Assembly (NCBI GenBank): GCA_006538405.1
Contig: BJKQ01000007.1
Coordinates: forward strand, 1,426,001-1,490,000
Length of the DNA: 64,000 nucleotides
DNA from: Hansfordia pulvinata
Lineage: Eukaryota > Ascomycota > Sordariomycetes > Xylariales
Reading direction: 5' to 3'
A model generated the notes under the pieces. It searched no databases, had not been told where the DNA came from, and worked only from the letters and a program-made list of their open reading frames with translations. Positions 19,369 through 31,065 of the stretch are shown here, in pieces. Position 1 is the first letter of the stretch; each line of letters starts with the position of its first letter. Made by a program: the position numbers and the translations under genes.

Positions 19369-22300
19369 CTAGGAAGGGGTGCCCGGTCGTGTGCCGGGCA
19401 AAAACCGCACGCAAACCACCCTTCCGGCCTCAGATCCCAGCACAGCTGCGTAGTCTTGCACAACGACAGTCGGCCGATACTTTGCCGAAGGCCGGAATTT
19501 TGGTGGCAGACAGACTGTCTTGGTCTCGCCGAGCACCAGCCATCCGCTTGCCGCGTCGTACCACAAGCTCCTATTGACCGGGGTGGGTAAAAGCGAGGAA
19601 TCGGAGAGAGGTGCGCGCAAAAGAAAGTGGAAGTCCGAGAATTCTGACCAGAGGCTCGTAGAGTCGGGCGACCACTTCACATCGGGGACGTAACCGGCGG
19701 ATGCCTCGATGCATTCCCATGTACCGACCTTTAGAACGTAGACCTTTTCCGCATTCACAGCCATCAGCTTCCCATCTGGCGAGAAAGATGTGACGAGGCT
19801 CGTTTCCTTCTCGCATGGGCCCACTGGCAATCGGTACTGTTCTGAGCCTGTGGCAAGGTCGATGATGCTCAAGTCTGACCGCCCATCTGGGGATTGAACC
19901 GGAGCAACCAGGAAGGATTCATCAGGCGAGAATATCGGGTCATGGCTCGGCCGGGGATCTGTTCGATGTGGGTGGGCCAGTATGCGTCTGCCGGAATCAA
20001 CAGAAAAGATAACAACTCCGGTGAATGTTGCCACCGCGAGAAGCTTGTTTTTGGGTGAGAAGGTAAGACCGTGGTATCGTTTGAATGACCCCAGCTTGCT
20101 CTCTGCTGTACCGATCGTCTTGAGACACCTCCCCGTCTCAATCTGCCAGATATGCAAACCGCAATCTGCAGTAACCGAGGCAGCGTACTTGCCATCAGGT
20201 GAAAGATCGATATGACGTATTTCACTCTGGTGCACTAGACGCTGCCAGGGCTCATCGGACTTTGGAGAGTAGACGAGAATCATTTTGCTCCACTCATGCA
20301 TCTGCGCATGCCACACAGCGACGTTTCCGGCGGACTTCGCGTTCGAGCTGGCCAAGGCTCTTTCACGACGGAACTGGGTCTCATGGAGAGACCAGAGATG
20401 ACCCGCCTCGTACTCGTTGACCGAATAAATCATTCCGGGGGTCACAATGTGGAGGTATGAGATGGCGGATCCATGTCGCCAGTCCTTGTCCACCAAATTG
20501 ACATGCTGTTGCGGATAGCATGTGTCGATTTCTAGCTCCAATGTCTGTAACGTTTGCATGGCCTCCAACTTGAAAGCGATGAGTTTGCGGTCGGGATGAC
20601 ATGCGAACTCTCCAGTGACCCCTTTGATGTCCTGCTTCACGTGGCCGTTGCTTGTTTGGAAAATTTGCAGCCTCGGGTGTACCGTTCTGACCAGCAGAAG
20701 GCCCCCATCATGCGAAAAGGTAACCTGCAACGGTATGTATGAGTCTGAAGGAGTGATGGAATGGTGTACTCTCCACCTTTGACAGTCGGCGTCAGCTGTC
20801 CAGAGAAGGATCGTGTCGCGGGTGTCTTTCACAGTCGCCAAGTTTCTCCCGTCCGTCGAGAGGGTGCACACGGCGTACCATCCGCTCAAAGTCTCTTCGT
20901 GGGTGAATAATCCGGCCGACGAGCGTCTCCAGATGGAAATGATGCCTTTCTCTCCGAAGTGTCCTCTCCACATTGAAACAACTCCGTTCCGAGCCCCCAT
21001 GAACTCCCGATGGATTGAACGGGTCGGGGCCACCAGGTCTTGGTCTGCGACGCTATTCAACGTCTGGACGTGAGTCATGTTTGCTTCCGGCTGCTCTGCA
21101 TCAGCCGCCCACACTTCAACACCCTTCATTATGACTTTGTCGGAGTCCCACCCGCTGCCCACCAGCAACGCCGTTTCAATACCAAAACCCACCCAGGAGA
21201 AGGAGTAGCACCAGTCGACATCGATCGTTTGGCGATGTACGAAGCCCTCATCGCCTAGTTTGAAGATTGATATCTCACCGCCCAAGCACCTGATCGCGAA
21301 TAGCTTGCCGTCATGGGAAAACGCCACCTGAAGAACCTCAGCATCCACGGGGAGCGTTTGGTAGCGAACATATAGACCCCAACCGGTCGTTTCAAGGACT
21401 CGAACCTCGGTCGTGGCTCCCAACGTGAGAAACCTCCCATCGGGAGAGAAGCAGAAGTCCCCAAATTGGCCGGTGAAGGTTTGCTGACACGTATCCCATT
21501 CAACATCTGGCTGGCCGCTCACTTCAACCTGTGGAAGTACCACGTCTTTAAAAAGTTGACGGATAATGCTCCTCCGAGGCGCGAACAACATGGCCGAGTA
21601 GTATACTTGTAGAGGATACAAGGCAAGGATATCTCCAAACTCCAAGAGAAACCGACGTAGATCCTGTAATAGGGCGCCGACTTGGGCACTCCCTTTTCCG
21701 ACCTGAATGATCCGTTTGTTAGCAAGACTGAACTGACGATTGACGATGCTGTCGGGCAAGCTTTCCTCTAGGCTGTCCAGCAGATCACATGTAATGCGAA
21801 GACTATCGCTTATCCGCCCTCGGAGGGCCATGAACTCGATCCACTGCAGGAGATATCTGCGCAGAAATTGGTGAACCTGGCCCTCGTCTCGCAGCCGCCT
21901 GCCGCTCTTCTTGCAATGGTGCGCCCAATACAAACACGCATATTGGGCTTCAGAGGCAACGCTCCGGTCTATCATCTCTTGCGTCACCTGAGTGCGGAGC
22001 ACGGCAGGGTCTCGCAAACGACACATATTCCTGCGAAGGCCTCCACTTTTGGACAAGAGATCCAGGCATCCCTTCGATAGGCGCGCATGAGTAGCTTCGG
22101 CGTTAATTTGGAAGCCACCACTCCATGAGCTGGTGAGAAAATCCCGAAATGATTGATGAAGTATCTTGACGGGCGCGGATGGCTCCTGTGGAACATCGAT
22201 GACCGACGTCAAGTTTCTGAGCGCCTGGTCGATATCCGCCCAATCATCTTCGTCGAGCAAATGCGCAAAGCTCTGGACCGATAGAGGCTGCTCAAGAAGA

Positions 22301-24987
22301 ACCAGAGGGCCTATCACGCGGTGATGCAGATTCAGCAGCTCGTCGTGCTCGTCGTCATCGCAGTCATCATCGACTGTCACCTGCTCCAGCACCGTCATGT
22401 AGATCTCCTTCATTTGCCGTTCCACGAAACCTCTGTTCGCCGTCAACTCGATGCCTGTTCTTTGCTGACCAGTCATTGTGTCTTTCTGGTGCTGGGACAG
22501 CAGGTTGTCGAGCTTCTTTCCAGGATGACTGGCACGTTTTCCACCCTGGAGAAAGCGGCAAACAGTGACTGCGAAGATGAAAAGCGGGATCGACATGCTC
22601 AGAAGCTTGTCCAGCTTCTCGTCGCCCGGCCATTCTGCTAGATCTCGCTCCAGAGCCGGAGATAGACTGATGAACTGCCGGCGGATGTCTTCCAGCGCAT
22701 TGGTCAAGTATTCCAAAATATCCTTCTTGATCGTGTCGCGAGGCACTTCGTGTAGCACAAATTGATGCGCTCTCGTTTGATGGGCGTCTTGCCAGTTGAT
22801 CCCAGCCGCCGCGAAACTACGTAGTATCCACCATTCGGGCCTGCTTGTGACGAAGACGCGTACACGATCGCTCACGGATTCTCTTAAGCGCAATAAGCAG
22901 TTGATGACCACTGTCATGCCGTCATCGCCTTCGGACTCGTCCAATGCGTCAATGACGATGACTACTGGCGACCCTGCCCTTTTCCTAAGGGCTTGAAGGG
23001 ACGGCAGAAGAAGCTGTTCAAACTGATGTTTGAGAGGTTTCCCACAGGGATCAGAATCCTTAAAGGCAGGCTCCATCGCAGGAACGATGTCATCAGGCAT
23101 TTTCCTGGCCAATTGAGCAGCCAAGGTTCGAAAGAGCGATGTTGCCTTGCCACGATCGCCAGCATTCCTTTTGAAGAAGAAGCTGATGGTTGACGCTCCT
23201 TGTTCTGAGCACTGCTTGGCGAAGGTGCGCGAGATGGTCGATTTGCCAGTTCCGGCCATGCCTTTCAGCCAGAACAGGGTCGGGGTACCGGGGCTGTCTT
23301 GCCACGCCCAGTCTCGAATTTGCTGCAAGATATCGACTCTTGTATGTGGATGACAATAGGAGTCATGTTGGTTGTCCGTTGAGTCGAAGGCGGCCGCTTT
23401 GGTCTCATCCAGCCTCTGGATAAGCGATGCGAGGCGCTTGTGAGATATCGTCTCCGCTGCAGCATATGAGTGGTAGATAGGTCAGCAGACCGAGTTACAT
23501 ACCCTCTATTGAATGAAGGTAGTCAAAGGCGCAAAGAGAAATCTTCATCGATACTCACCGGCGGATATCTTAGAGACCAAACTCTTGATCTGACCCTTTA
23601 CCGTGAGGTAGGAGCCCTTGTGCCGCGAAGCATATTTGACCAATCCCGAATGATTTTCATCTAGTGGTACTTCCTCTGCACGCCCACCGTGCCCACTTAA
23701 AGTTGCAGATTCTTTCGTCACCATCAACACTTCGGGACCTGTTCGACCTGGCATTCCCTGGTCAAACTTGATTTGAGCCAAATATCAATGCATCAGCTAC
23801 TAGTAGGGCAGCGTTTCATCGAAAGGGGCGGGGCATACGGCGACCGTTGGACTGGTTCTTCTTTCAAAGATTGACACTAATCTGAGCGACTCATTGCTGA
23901 AAACAGCAAAGTCCTCTGCCAGCAGCCTGAGATATGCGGATGGCTCGGAGTTTTTGTCGAGTAGAAGTGACTTGATGAGCTCTTCATTTGGCTGCTCTGC
24001 GACCAGTTCCAGCAAGGCGCTGTGTTGGAGTCCACGATGAGGTGTGCCAAAGAAGACTATGCCCCGGCAAAGCTCATGAGTCGGTGCGTTGTCTGTGCGA
24101 CCCAGGCGAATGGAAGCTTTGTACGACTGAACCAGTGCCTGTATGAAGACTGTCAGAAGAGCAACTTAGCATTTCGATGGGGGCTTTCGCAGTTCATGGA
24201 CCCACATCCTTGATCAGGAGGCCGCCCAGACTGTGAGCTATGGCAACGAACGGTCGCCTCGATGTCTGGGTATCAAATCAGCTTCACTGCCCAGTACTGT
24301 GGGGGATTATCTCCGTCATATCGACCTTGGTTTCGTCTCTGAATGTGTTGAAAGCGCCCAAGAGCTGTGTCGATAGATCTCCGATCGACATCTTCGAGTT
24401 GCTACCGATAAGTGCTGTGTCGGAGCCATAGGTCAGGATGCGCGCGCCAGGGAACTCCTCAGGCAGCCAATCCCGCAGCCAAACATCCCCTTCGGAGCCA
24501 GCTTTCCAGGACCCAACAGCATTCCCGGCAAGGCCTGTCACGGCCAGTATACTGCAAAGAGTCAGCTTACATGGCTGCTGGGTGTTTGAGAGTACCGGGG
24601 TACGCACTCATAGGGCTCATCTTTGTCGGTCTCTGCTGCGTATAGAGGCGTGATGCCGTGGAATGCAGTGTCGAGCTCGTATGGTAGCCCCGTACCAAGC
24701 CTGGCCTCTTCTAGGCGGCCAACTATGTCGGTCATGGGGACAGCGGTCCTCAGCACAGCTGTAGCGCAAGCATGGTGGGCACTGGCTCGCACAAGCGACC
24801 GGACACGCACTGTATTGACTGTGTCACCCAGGGAAGCCTTGGTAGCGAGGCTGGCGAGGTTTTGCTCGAGCACCTCGCGAGACTCATGAATCGACACTGC
24901 GGAGACGCGTATCTGCGTGAGTGGCTCAACTCTGACAGAAGCTGGGCCGGGTCTCTCAGGGCGGGTAAACCAAGGAAGTCGGAGCAT
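19369..24987 (-). CDS. NLR-type STAND protein: alpha/beta-hydrolase, NACHT, WD40-like repeats
   Basis: Six exons, complement(join(19369..23456, 23559..23766, 23839..24138, 24206..24265, 24326..24551, 24608..24987)), in phase, give 1753 residues. The N-terminal part is a SesB-like serine hydrolase: YDILAVTGLAGN, the nucleophile elbow AHSLGG (Ser about 214) and RGIVFFGTPHRG. A NACHT NTPase follows, with Walker A GMAGTGKST (about 457-465) and Walker B VVIVIDALDE (about 556-565). The C-terminal half carries about eight WD40-like units with FSPDGK/FSHDGK starts. Fungal proteins of this layout belong to the NLR/STAND class linked to non-self recognition: ligand binding to the repeats is thought to drive oligomerisation and switch on the N-terminal effector. 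The weakest junction is the GTCGAT donor at 24325. The ATG at 24987 is the first in frame; start uncertain. Confidence 0.85.
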
Positions 24988-26431
24988 GCTGAGGTGCCAA
25001 AGGACGACGCGTTGGTGTAGAAAGCAGTGGGGGAAAATCACTGGCGGTGATGGGCAAGGCTGGATGGTACCAAGGCAGTCATTCGTTCCTGCCCAAACTT
25101 CCCCGCTCCGGATTTCTGACGGTTCACGTACCCGCCCTTCAGTATGTCTGGTGGTATGTACATGTAAGGTACATCATGATTGTCGAATCATTGATGAATG
25201 TGCGCAGGCTTCTTTGCAGAGCCATTCAGCCTGCATACAAGCAGCGTCACAATATTCCAGCTCTTCCAGTTCCGATAATAAGCTCCCCGCACAACTGAAC
25301 TGGAGAGCGCAGCACGACGAGTGATCATCAGCAGACCCAACATGTTTCCGGAGAGAATGGCCGCTGGAGCCCATATTGAGAAGTTTATGACGATGGCCTG
25401 AAAATGAGAACGAAAAGAAGTCTGAGAGTCAAGCGTGGGAAGAATTTGGGTCTCGGGAGATCCTACCTTAGCATTCATAGAAGCCGAAGCTCAGCCTGTT
25501 GGCGAGTTGCACCCTTCATTAGCCTGGTCGTCCATCAGCCCTCCACCCCTCCACTGCAGCTGGAGCATGTGATAGCGGGTTCCTCCGGGCGGCATCACTT
25601 CAGCTAGCGCTGGCGGGTCCTGGGGCCCGCCCTTGCAGCCCACCCCTGGGCCCCCACGGCCCCGGAGGCGGGCTGTTGATCAGGGCACTCATGCCGCTAG
25701 GGCGACGCAGGCGAACACTGGATGTTGGTATGCCCGGAAACGGCTACGGGCGGAATGGCGTCACGCGATAACGCCGAAACAGGTGACGGAGTCTCGTCAC
25801 TGACGGGGTGCGGGCTCCGTTCTCAAACGCGTAATATCACTGGCTGCTCGCGGTCACGCCTGGCTCAGAGTGGGACGAGCACTGCGGCTCAGACATGACT
25901 TATCGCCCGGCAACGAACAGAGACCAAGCTGAGCCCAACGAGTACGCAAGTAAGACCCCTCACAAATCCTCATGAAGGTAGCATCAATTCGACGACGGTG
26001 ATGCCGGCGATGTGGATGGCAACCCCGAAAGATCCTGACACCAGGCTTGCTGTCTGGTGATGTCCGACAGTCCCCAGATGGTACGCGTACGTTCACTAGA
26101 CGGTTGTACCCTGCGTGTGCCCCGAAGGTCAGCAGACCCCTACATGTAGTGCCCGAACATGCCGCTCTTCTGGTAGCCCGACCTCGGCCCAGTGGATTCA
26201 TCACGTTCTAGCGGTCGCCGCGTCCAGCTGACGGGTGACGGTGACAGGGCTGGTGATCCCCATGTCCCCTTGCTCTCGTTGCTACGACTCGTACGGCGCA
26301 GCTACCATCAACACAACCTGACAACCTCCCACTTGACACGGCTTGCTCTCCGCATCATCACCGGGGCCGGGCTCTTTTGTCTTCTACAACCTCCGTTTCT
26401 TCCACCCCAACCTCGTCCGTCGACCGCAATC
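24988..26431. other. 1.44-kb divergent intergenic region, NLR to aminopeptidase
   Basis: This contains one possible tiny spliced gene at 25188-25478 (separate entry) and a GC-rich patch at about 25610-25680. No other supported coding. The promoters of the NLR (-) and aminopeptidase I (+) must lie here. Confidence 0.5.
25188..25478 (-). CDS. Possible small membrane protein, two exons
   Basis: A candidate of 73 residues from complement(join(25188..25397, 25467..25478)). The 69-bp intron has a GTAGGA donor and a TTTTCAG acceptor, and joins MNAK to AIVINFSIWAPAAILSGNML, which gives one hydrophobic helix. The rest is basic and featureless. It lies about 200 bp upstream of the NLR start on the same strand. 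Support is only the splice signals plus hydrophobicity; it could equally be part of an untranslated leader of the NLR gene or a chance frame. Confidence 0.25.
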   Translation of the reverse strand: MNAKVGSPETQILPTLDSQTSFRSHFQAIVINFSIWAPAAILSGNMLGLLMITRRAALSSSVVRGAYYRNWKSWNIVTLLVCRLNGSAKKPAHIHQ

Positions 26432-28350
26432 ATGACCCGCCACACCCCCGAATACCTGCGCCAGCGCTCCTCCAACCTGTCGTTGCGCCTTGCTGCCTCC
26501 CAGAGCTCCTCCAGCCTTCGCCAGTCCGCCCTCGCCTCCCAGCAGGCTCCGACTGCTGCTCCCACCGCTACTCCGACCGCTGCGCCCAACCCCACAGCTG
26601 CTGGCGCCGCCACGGCGTTCAGCGAGCCTTTGACTCAAGCCGACAAGGCATGGCTCACCTATGACCTATCCAACTCGCGCACCGCCCCGCCCCTGTGCCA
26701 GCAATGCCGCAAGGACACCCGCCAGGCCCGCGCCCGCAAGGAGCACTACTTCAGCTTCGCCGAGGAGCAGGGCGAGCCCTGTACCGTCTGCGCCCTCATG
26801 AATGCTGAGCCTGCCGCCTTTGCCGAGCCGTTCTGCCGCTTCCTCCAGGACGCCCCCACCGTCTTCCATGCCGCCGACTACTTCAAGTCCAAGGCCGAGT
26901 CGGTGGGCTTCACCAAGGTGCGCCCCTCCCCACTCCGTTCCAAAGGCGACAGGGCCGGATCAACTGACACTGTCACAGCTCGACACCGCTGGCTCGTGGT
27001 ACGACCGGGTGAGGCCCGGCGGCAAGTACGTTCTTACCCGGAATGGCAGCTCCGTCATTGCCTTCACCGTCGGCAAGGCCTACAAACCAGGAAATGGCGT
27101 CGCCATGATCGCGGGTCACATTGACGCCATCACTGCGAGGCTCAAGCCCGTCAGCAAGAAGCCCAACAAAGCCGGCTATCTTCAGTTGGGAGTCGCGCCC
27201 TACGCCGGCGGCCTCAACGAGACGTGGTGGGACAGAGACCTCAGCATCGGCGGCCGAGTCATTGTGCGGGATCAGAAGACTGGCAAGAATGCGAGCAAGT
27301 TGGTCAAGCTGGACTGGCCCAGTAAGAGATCCTTCTCCCGGCCCAGGCCCATTGTGGCGAAGCATACTGACGTAACCAGTTGCTCGTGTCCCAACCCTTG
27401 CGCCGCATTTCGGTGTCGGGATGCTGGGTAACCAGAACAAGGAAACCGAAGCGGTGCCCATTGTGGGCGTTGACAACTCCGACCTTTCTTCCGAGACCCA
27501 AGCTGCGAAGCCGCTTGGTCCCGTTGGCTCGTTCGTCGCCAAGCAGCCGCCCAAGCTCGTCAAGGTCATTGCGTCTGAGCTGGGCGTCAAGGACTACGGT
27601 GAGATTGTCGGCTGGGAGCTCGAGCTGTTTGATCTCCAGCCCGCGACAGTTGGCGGCATTGACAAGGATCTGATTTTCGGCGGGCGCATCGACGACAAGC
27701 TGTGCAGTTGGGGCGCCTTCCAGGGCCTCCTGGCTTCGGATGCCGACGAGAAGGACGACAGCGCCGGTATCAAGCTTGTCGCCTTGTTTGACGATGAGGA
27801 GATTGGCTCTCTGCTGCGACAAGGCGCCAAGGGTGATTTCCTGCCCAGAACGATTGAACGCATCGTGGAGGCTCTGAGCGAGCGCGAAGACGAAAGGTTC
27901 GGGCCCGACGTGGTCAGCCAAACGTACGCCCAGTCTTTCCTCGTGTCGGCGGACGTTACCCACGCGGTCAACCCGAACTTCTTGGGACGATACCTCGACG
28001 ACCATGCGCCGCGCCTCAACACGGGCATTGTGCTCTGTGCCGACAGCAACGGCCACATGACGACCGACGCGGTTTCGACGAGAATCGTGAACGAGGTGTG
28101 CCAGCTGGCCAAGATTGCGCCGCCTCAGACATTCATGATTCGCAACGACTCTCGGAGCGGCGGCACTGTTGGCCCCATGCTCAGCAGTGCCATGGGAGTA
28201 CGCTCGGCCGACGCCGGCATGCCGCAGCTCAGCATGCACTCGATCCGCGCTACCACTGGAGCCCTTGACCCGGGTCTAGGGTTCCGTTTCTTCAAGGGCT
28301 TCCTGGACCACTTTGAGCAGGCCAATGCGAACTGGTCCGAGACGATCTAG
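26432..28350 (+). CDS. APE1: Vacuolar aminopeptidase I (M18 metallopeptidase)
   Basis: Three exons, join(26432..26917, 26979..27321, 27380..28350), give 599 residues. From about residue 140 the protein follows the yeast Ape1/Lap4 pattern: PTVFHAADYF, GGKYVLTRNGSS, the zinc-ligand region AGHIDAITARLKPVS, GLNETWWDRDLSIGGR, the dizinc-bridging and catalytic acids in DDEEIGSLLRQGAKG, SADVTHAVNPNF, RNDSRSGGTVGP and QLSMHSIRATTG. M18 enzymes are dodecameric, zinc-dependent, and remove N-terminal residues; in yeast Ape1 reaches the vacuole by the Cvt/autophagy route. The N-terminus is unusual: about 80 residues rich in Ala/Ser/Pro/Thr, then a segment with two CxxC pairs (CQQC and CTVC, about 40 residues apart) ahead of the peptidase core. 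Whether the Cvt propeptide function is kept cannot be judged. Confidence 0.92.
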
Positions 28351-29305
28351 AGGTCGTCATCTGCCTGTATCTCGCCTCCTATGTGTCAGTTCTGTGAATT
28401 CTGAGACACGGAAGTTGTTTGTGGCCGCGGAGTACAGGGGGTAATGGTGATTTGGAGGTAGACGAGCGATATGTGAGATGATGAATGAGACTGGACTTTG
28501 TCGATGAGAAGTCGCTATGCTGATGCTGCGTCGCACCTTGAATGTCAGGCCTTGAGCTGCTGTGAAAAGCGGCCCGCATCAACTTGAAGCCAGCCACATT
28601 GACGCCTACTGACTGCCGATACGACGACAATATGCGTGTGTGGTCTGCCAACCTTGAGCTTGCGACAAGAGGCTGGTACACGTACACCAGGGATAAGACG
28701 ACGAAAGACTAGGCCGAGCAAAGCAGGCGAGCACGCGACCACATGCCCTTCGTGTCCAAGTCTTCCGATTGGTCTCGACGTCGATGCACTGACGAAAAAT
28801 AGACTGCAAAATCTGACGTACAGTTTTCGACCCAGCTCAGGTTTGGGGTCTGTATGTTCCCCAGCTTCCTTCGTCATCGACATCTTTCTTTTTCTCCCCC
28901 CGTTTGCGCAACCCGCCGTTCGACCTCTCCCATTTTCAACGGTTCAGCCAGGATATCGGGCTGTTTGCCTTGCGTGTGAATCAGTTTCCTTCGGCTTCAA
29001 TCACACTGGTCGGGTCCGGATCCTTGTTTATCGGGAACTTTCATGGCAGACCTTGTCCAGTAGTCGCGCGGGTCTTGTGTCTCGTGATCATCGATAGTTC
29101 GGATAGACAGTCCAGTCTCTACGTTGGCGCCGACGTGTCCATCTCGATCTACGCCCAGCGCTGCGCCTTTGCGCCCAACATCCAGGAGTGTGCTGAGACA
29201 GCGATCTCACGGCCGCACGTGATCATTGAAAACCCTTGTCGGCTACGACACCAAAGCCCCAAGGAAGGTCTCTGCAGCGACGAGCAGGCCGCGCCTGACG
29301 AGACG
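28351..29305. other. Intergenic, aminopeptidase to PAF-acetylhydrolase gene
   Basis: No supported gene. The frame of the next gene stays open upstream from 28904, but no ATG-initiated peptide there has a domain, so it is treated as 5' flank. A pyrimidine-rich stretch at about 28885-28900 (CTTTCTTTTTCTCCCCCC) may be a promoter element. Confidence 0.5.
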
Positions 29306-30179
29306 ATGAAATACGAAGCGATCCCGCCCGCGGCGGCGGCGGCGCCGTCCCTGCTCTCGCGGCTGAGTCCCGTGCCCAGCCTCCCGGCCTACACCGGGCC
29401 CTACCCGGTCGGCACGGTGGACGTGGAGATACCCGTGTCCGAGCTGGACTCGCCGGCGCCGGCGCCCGCCGCGGCCCGCGGCATCGAGACCGTCTGCTTC
29501 CGCGTCTTCTACCCGGCCCGCCCCGAGTCGGCGGCGGCGGAGGCGGGGAGTCGGCAGCACGCAGGCTGGCTGCCGTCGCCGCAGCGGGAGAGCCTCGCGG
29601 CCTACATCCAGTTCCTCGGCCTGGGCAGCTTCTGGGCCCGCACCGCGTCGTGAGTCTGTTCTGCCCCCAACACACACACACATACACGCAGCTGTCACCC
29701 TTTTCGTTACGTGTAAAAAACAAGGGGGGGGGGATGAAAGAAGAAACTTACACTCATACTTATACTTCCCCTTCTTTCCCAAACCACAGGTTCCTGCCCC
29801 GACACCTACACTACACGACGATACCCGCGACCGAGAACGCGCCCGTCCTCGAGCCCGATGACGACGACGACGACGACACCCTCGGGGGAGGAGGGGACGC
29901 GGGGCGGAGGTGGCCCACGGCAATCTTCTCGCACGGGCTGGGCGGCAGCCGCAACGCGTACTCGCAGCTGGCGGGCTCGCTGGCGTCGCACGGCGTGGTG
30001 GTGGTGTGCCCGGAGCACCGCGACGGCAGCGCCGTGCTGTCCGTGATGCGCGTCGTTGGGCGGGAGAGGGAGCAGCACCACGACCACCACCACCTTCACC
30101 AGCCGGGGCGAGAAGGAAAAGGCGAAGCGGAGGAGGGGGAGGAGGAAGGTAACGGGCGATGGGGATGGTTCTCGCGTCT

Positions 30180-30210
<31 letters not shown>

Positions 30211-31019
30211 GGGAACTGCCGTCGAGCGGCGGCGGCGGTGCGAGCGGTGCCGTACCAGCGCATAGCGCACGAGGACACGGAGGAGGTCCACGAGCGGCGC
30301 AACGAACAACTGCGCGTCCGGCTGTGGGAGCTGGGGCTCGTGCTCGAGGCGGTGCTGCGGATGGACGGCGGCGGCGGCGACGAGGAGGAGGAGGGGGAAA
30401 AGACGAAGACGGGCGCAGACCTGAACCTGAACCTGAACCTGAACAGGAGCGCGCCGCCGCTGCCGGGCATGTTCGCGGGCCGCCTGCGGGTGCGCGAGCC
30501 CGGCAGCGTCGTCTTCGCGGGCCACAGCTTCGGGGCCGCGACGGTGGTCCAGCTGCTCAAGTCGGCGTTCTACGCCGACGACGCCGCCGCCGGCGCCCCC
30601 CACGCCGGCGCGCTGTACAGCCCCGCGGCGGGCTCGGCGATCCGGCGCCAGGTCACCCCGCGCACCGTCACCGTGCTGCTGGACATGTGGTGCTTCCCGC
30701 TGCTGGCCGAGTCGACGCGGGCGCTGTTCGACCTGCCGCTGCCCGCCTACTACGCCTCTGCCGGCGCGGCGGCGGCCAAGGGGGAAGACGACGAAGACGG
30801 CGACGGCGGCGGCGGCAGCGGGAGCGGGAGTGGGAGTGGGAGCGGGGCAGAGGCAGCGACACCGCCGGGAGGCAGCGCGATCCTCGCCGTCGAGTCGCAG
30901 GACTTCTTCCGGTGGGGCGAGCACTTGCACGCGACTGCGCGGGCGCTGTCCCCGCGGCCCTCGGAGCCGACCGTCCGGCCGGAGCACTTTTGCCTCTTCC
31001 TCTCCCGCTCCCCGCCGCT

Positions 31020-31065
<46 letters not shown>

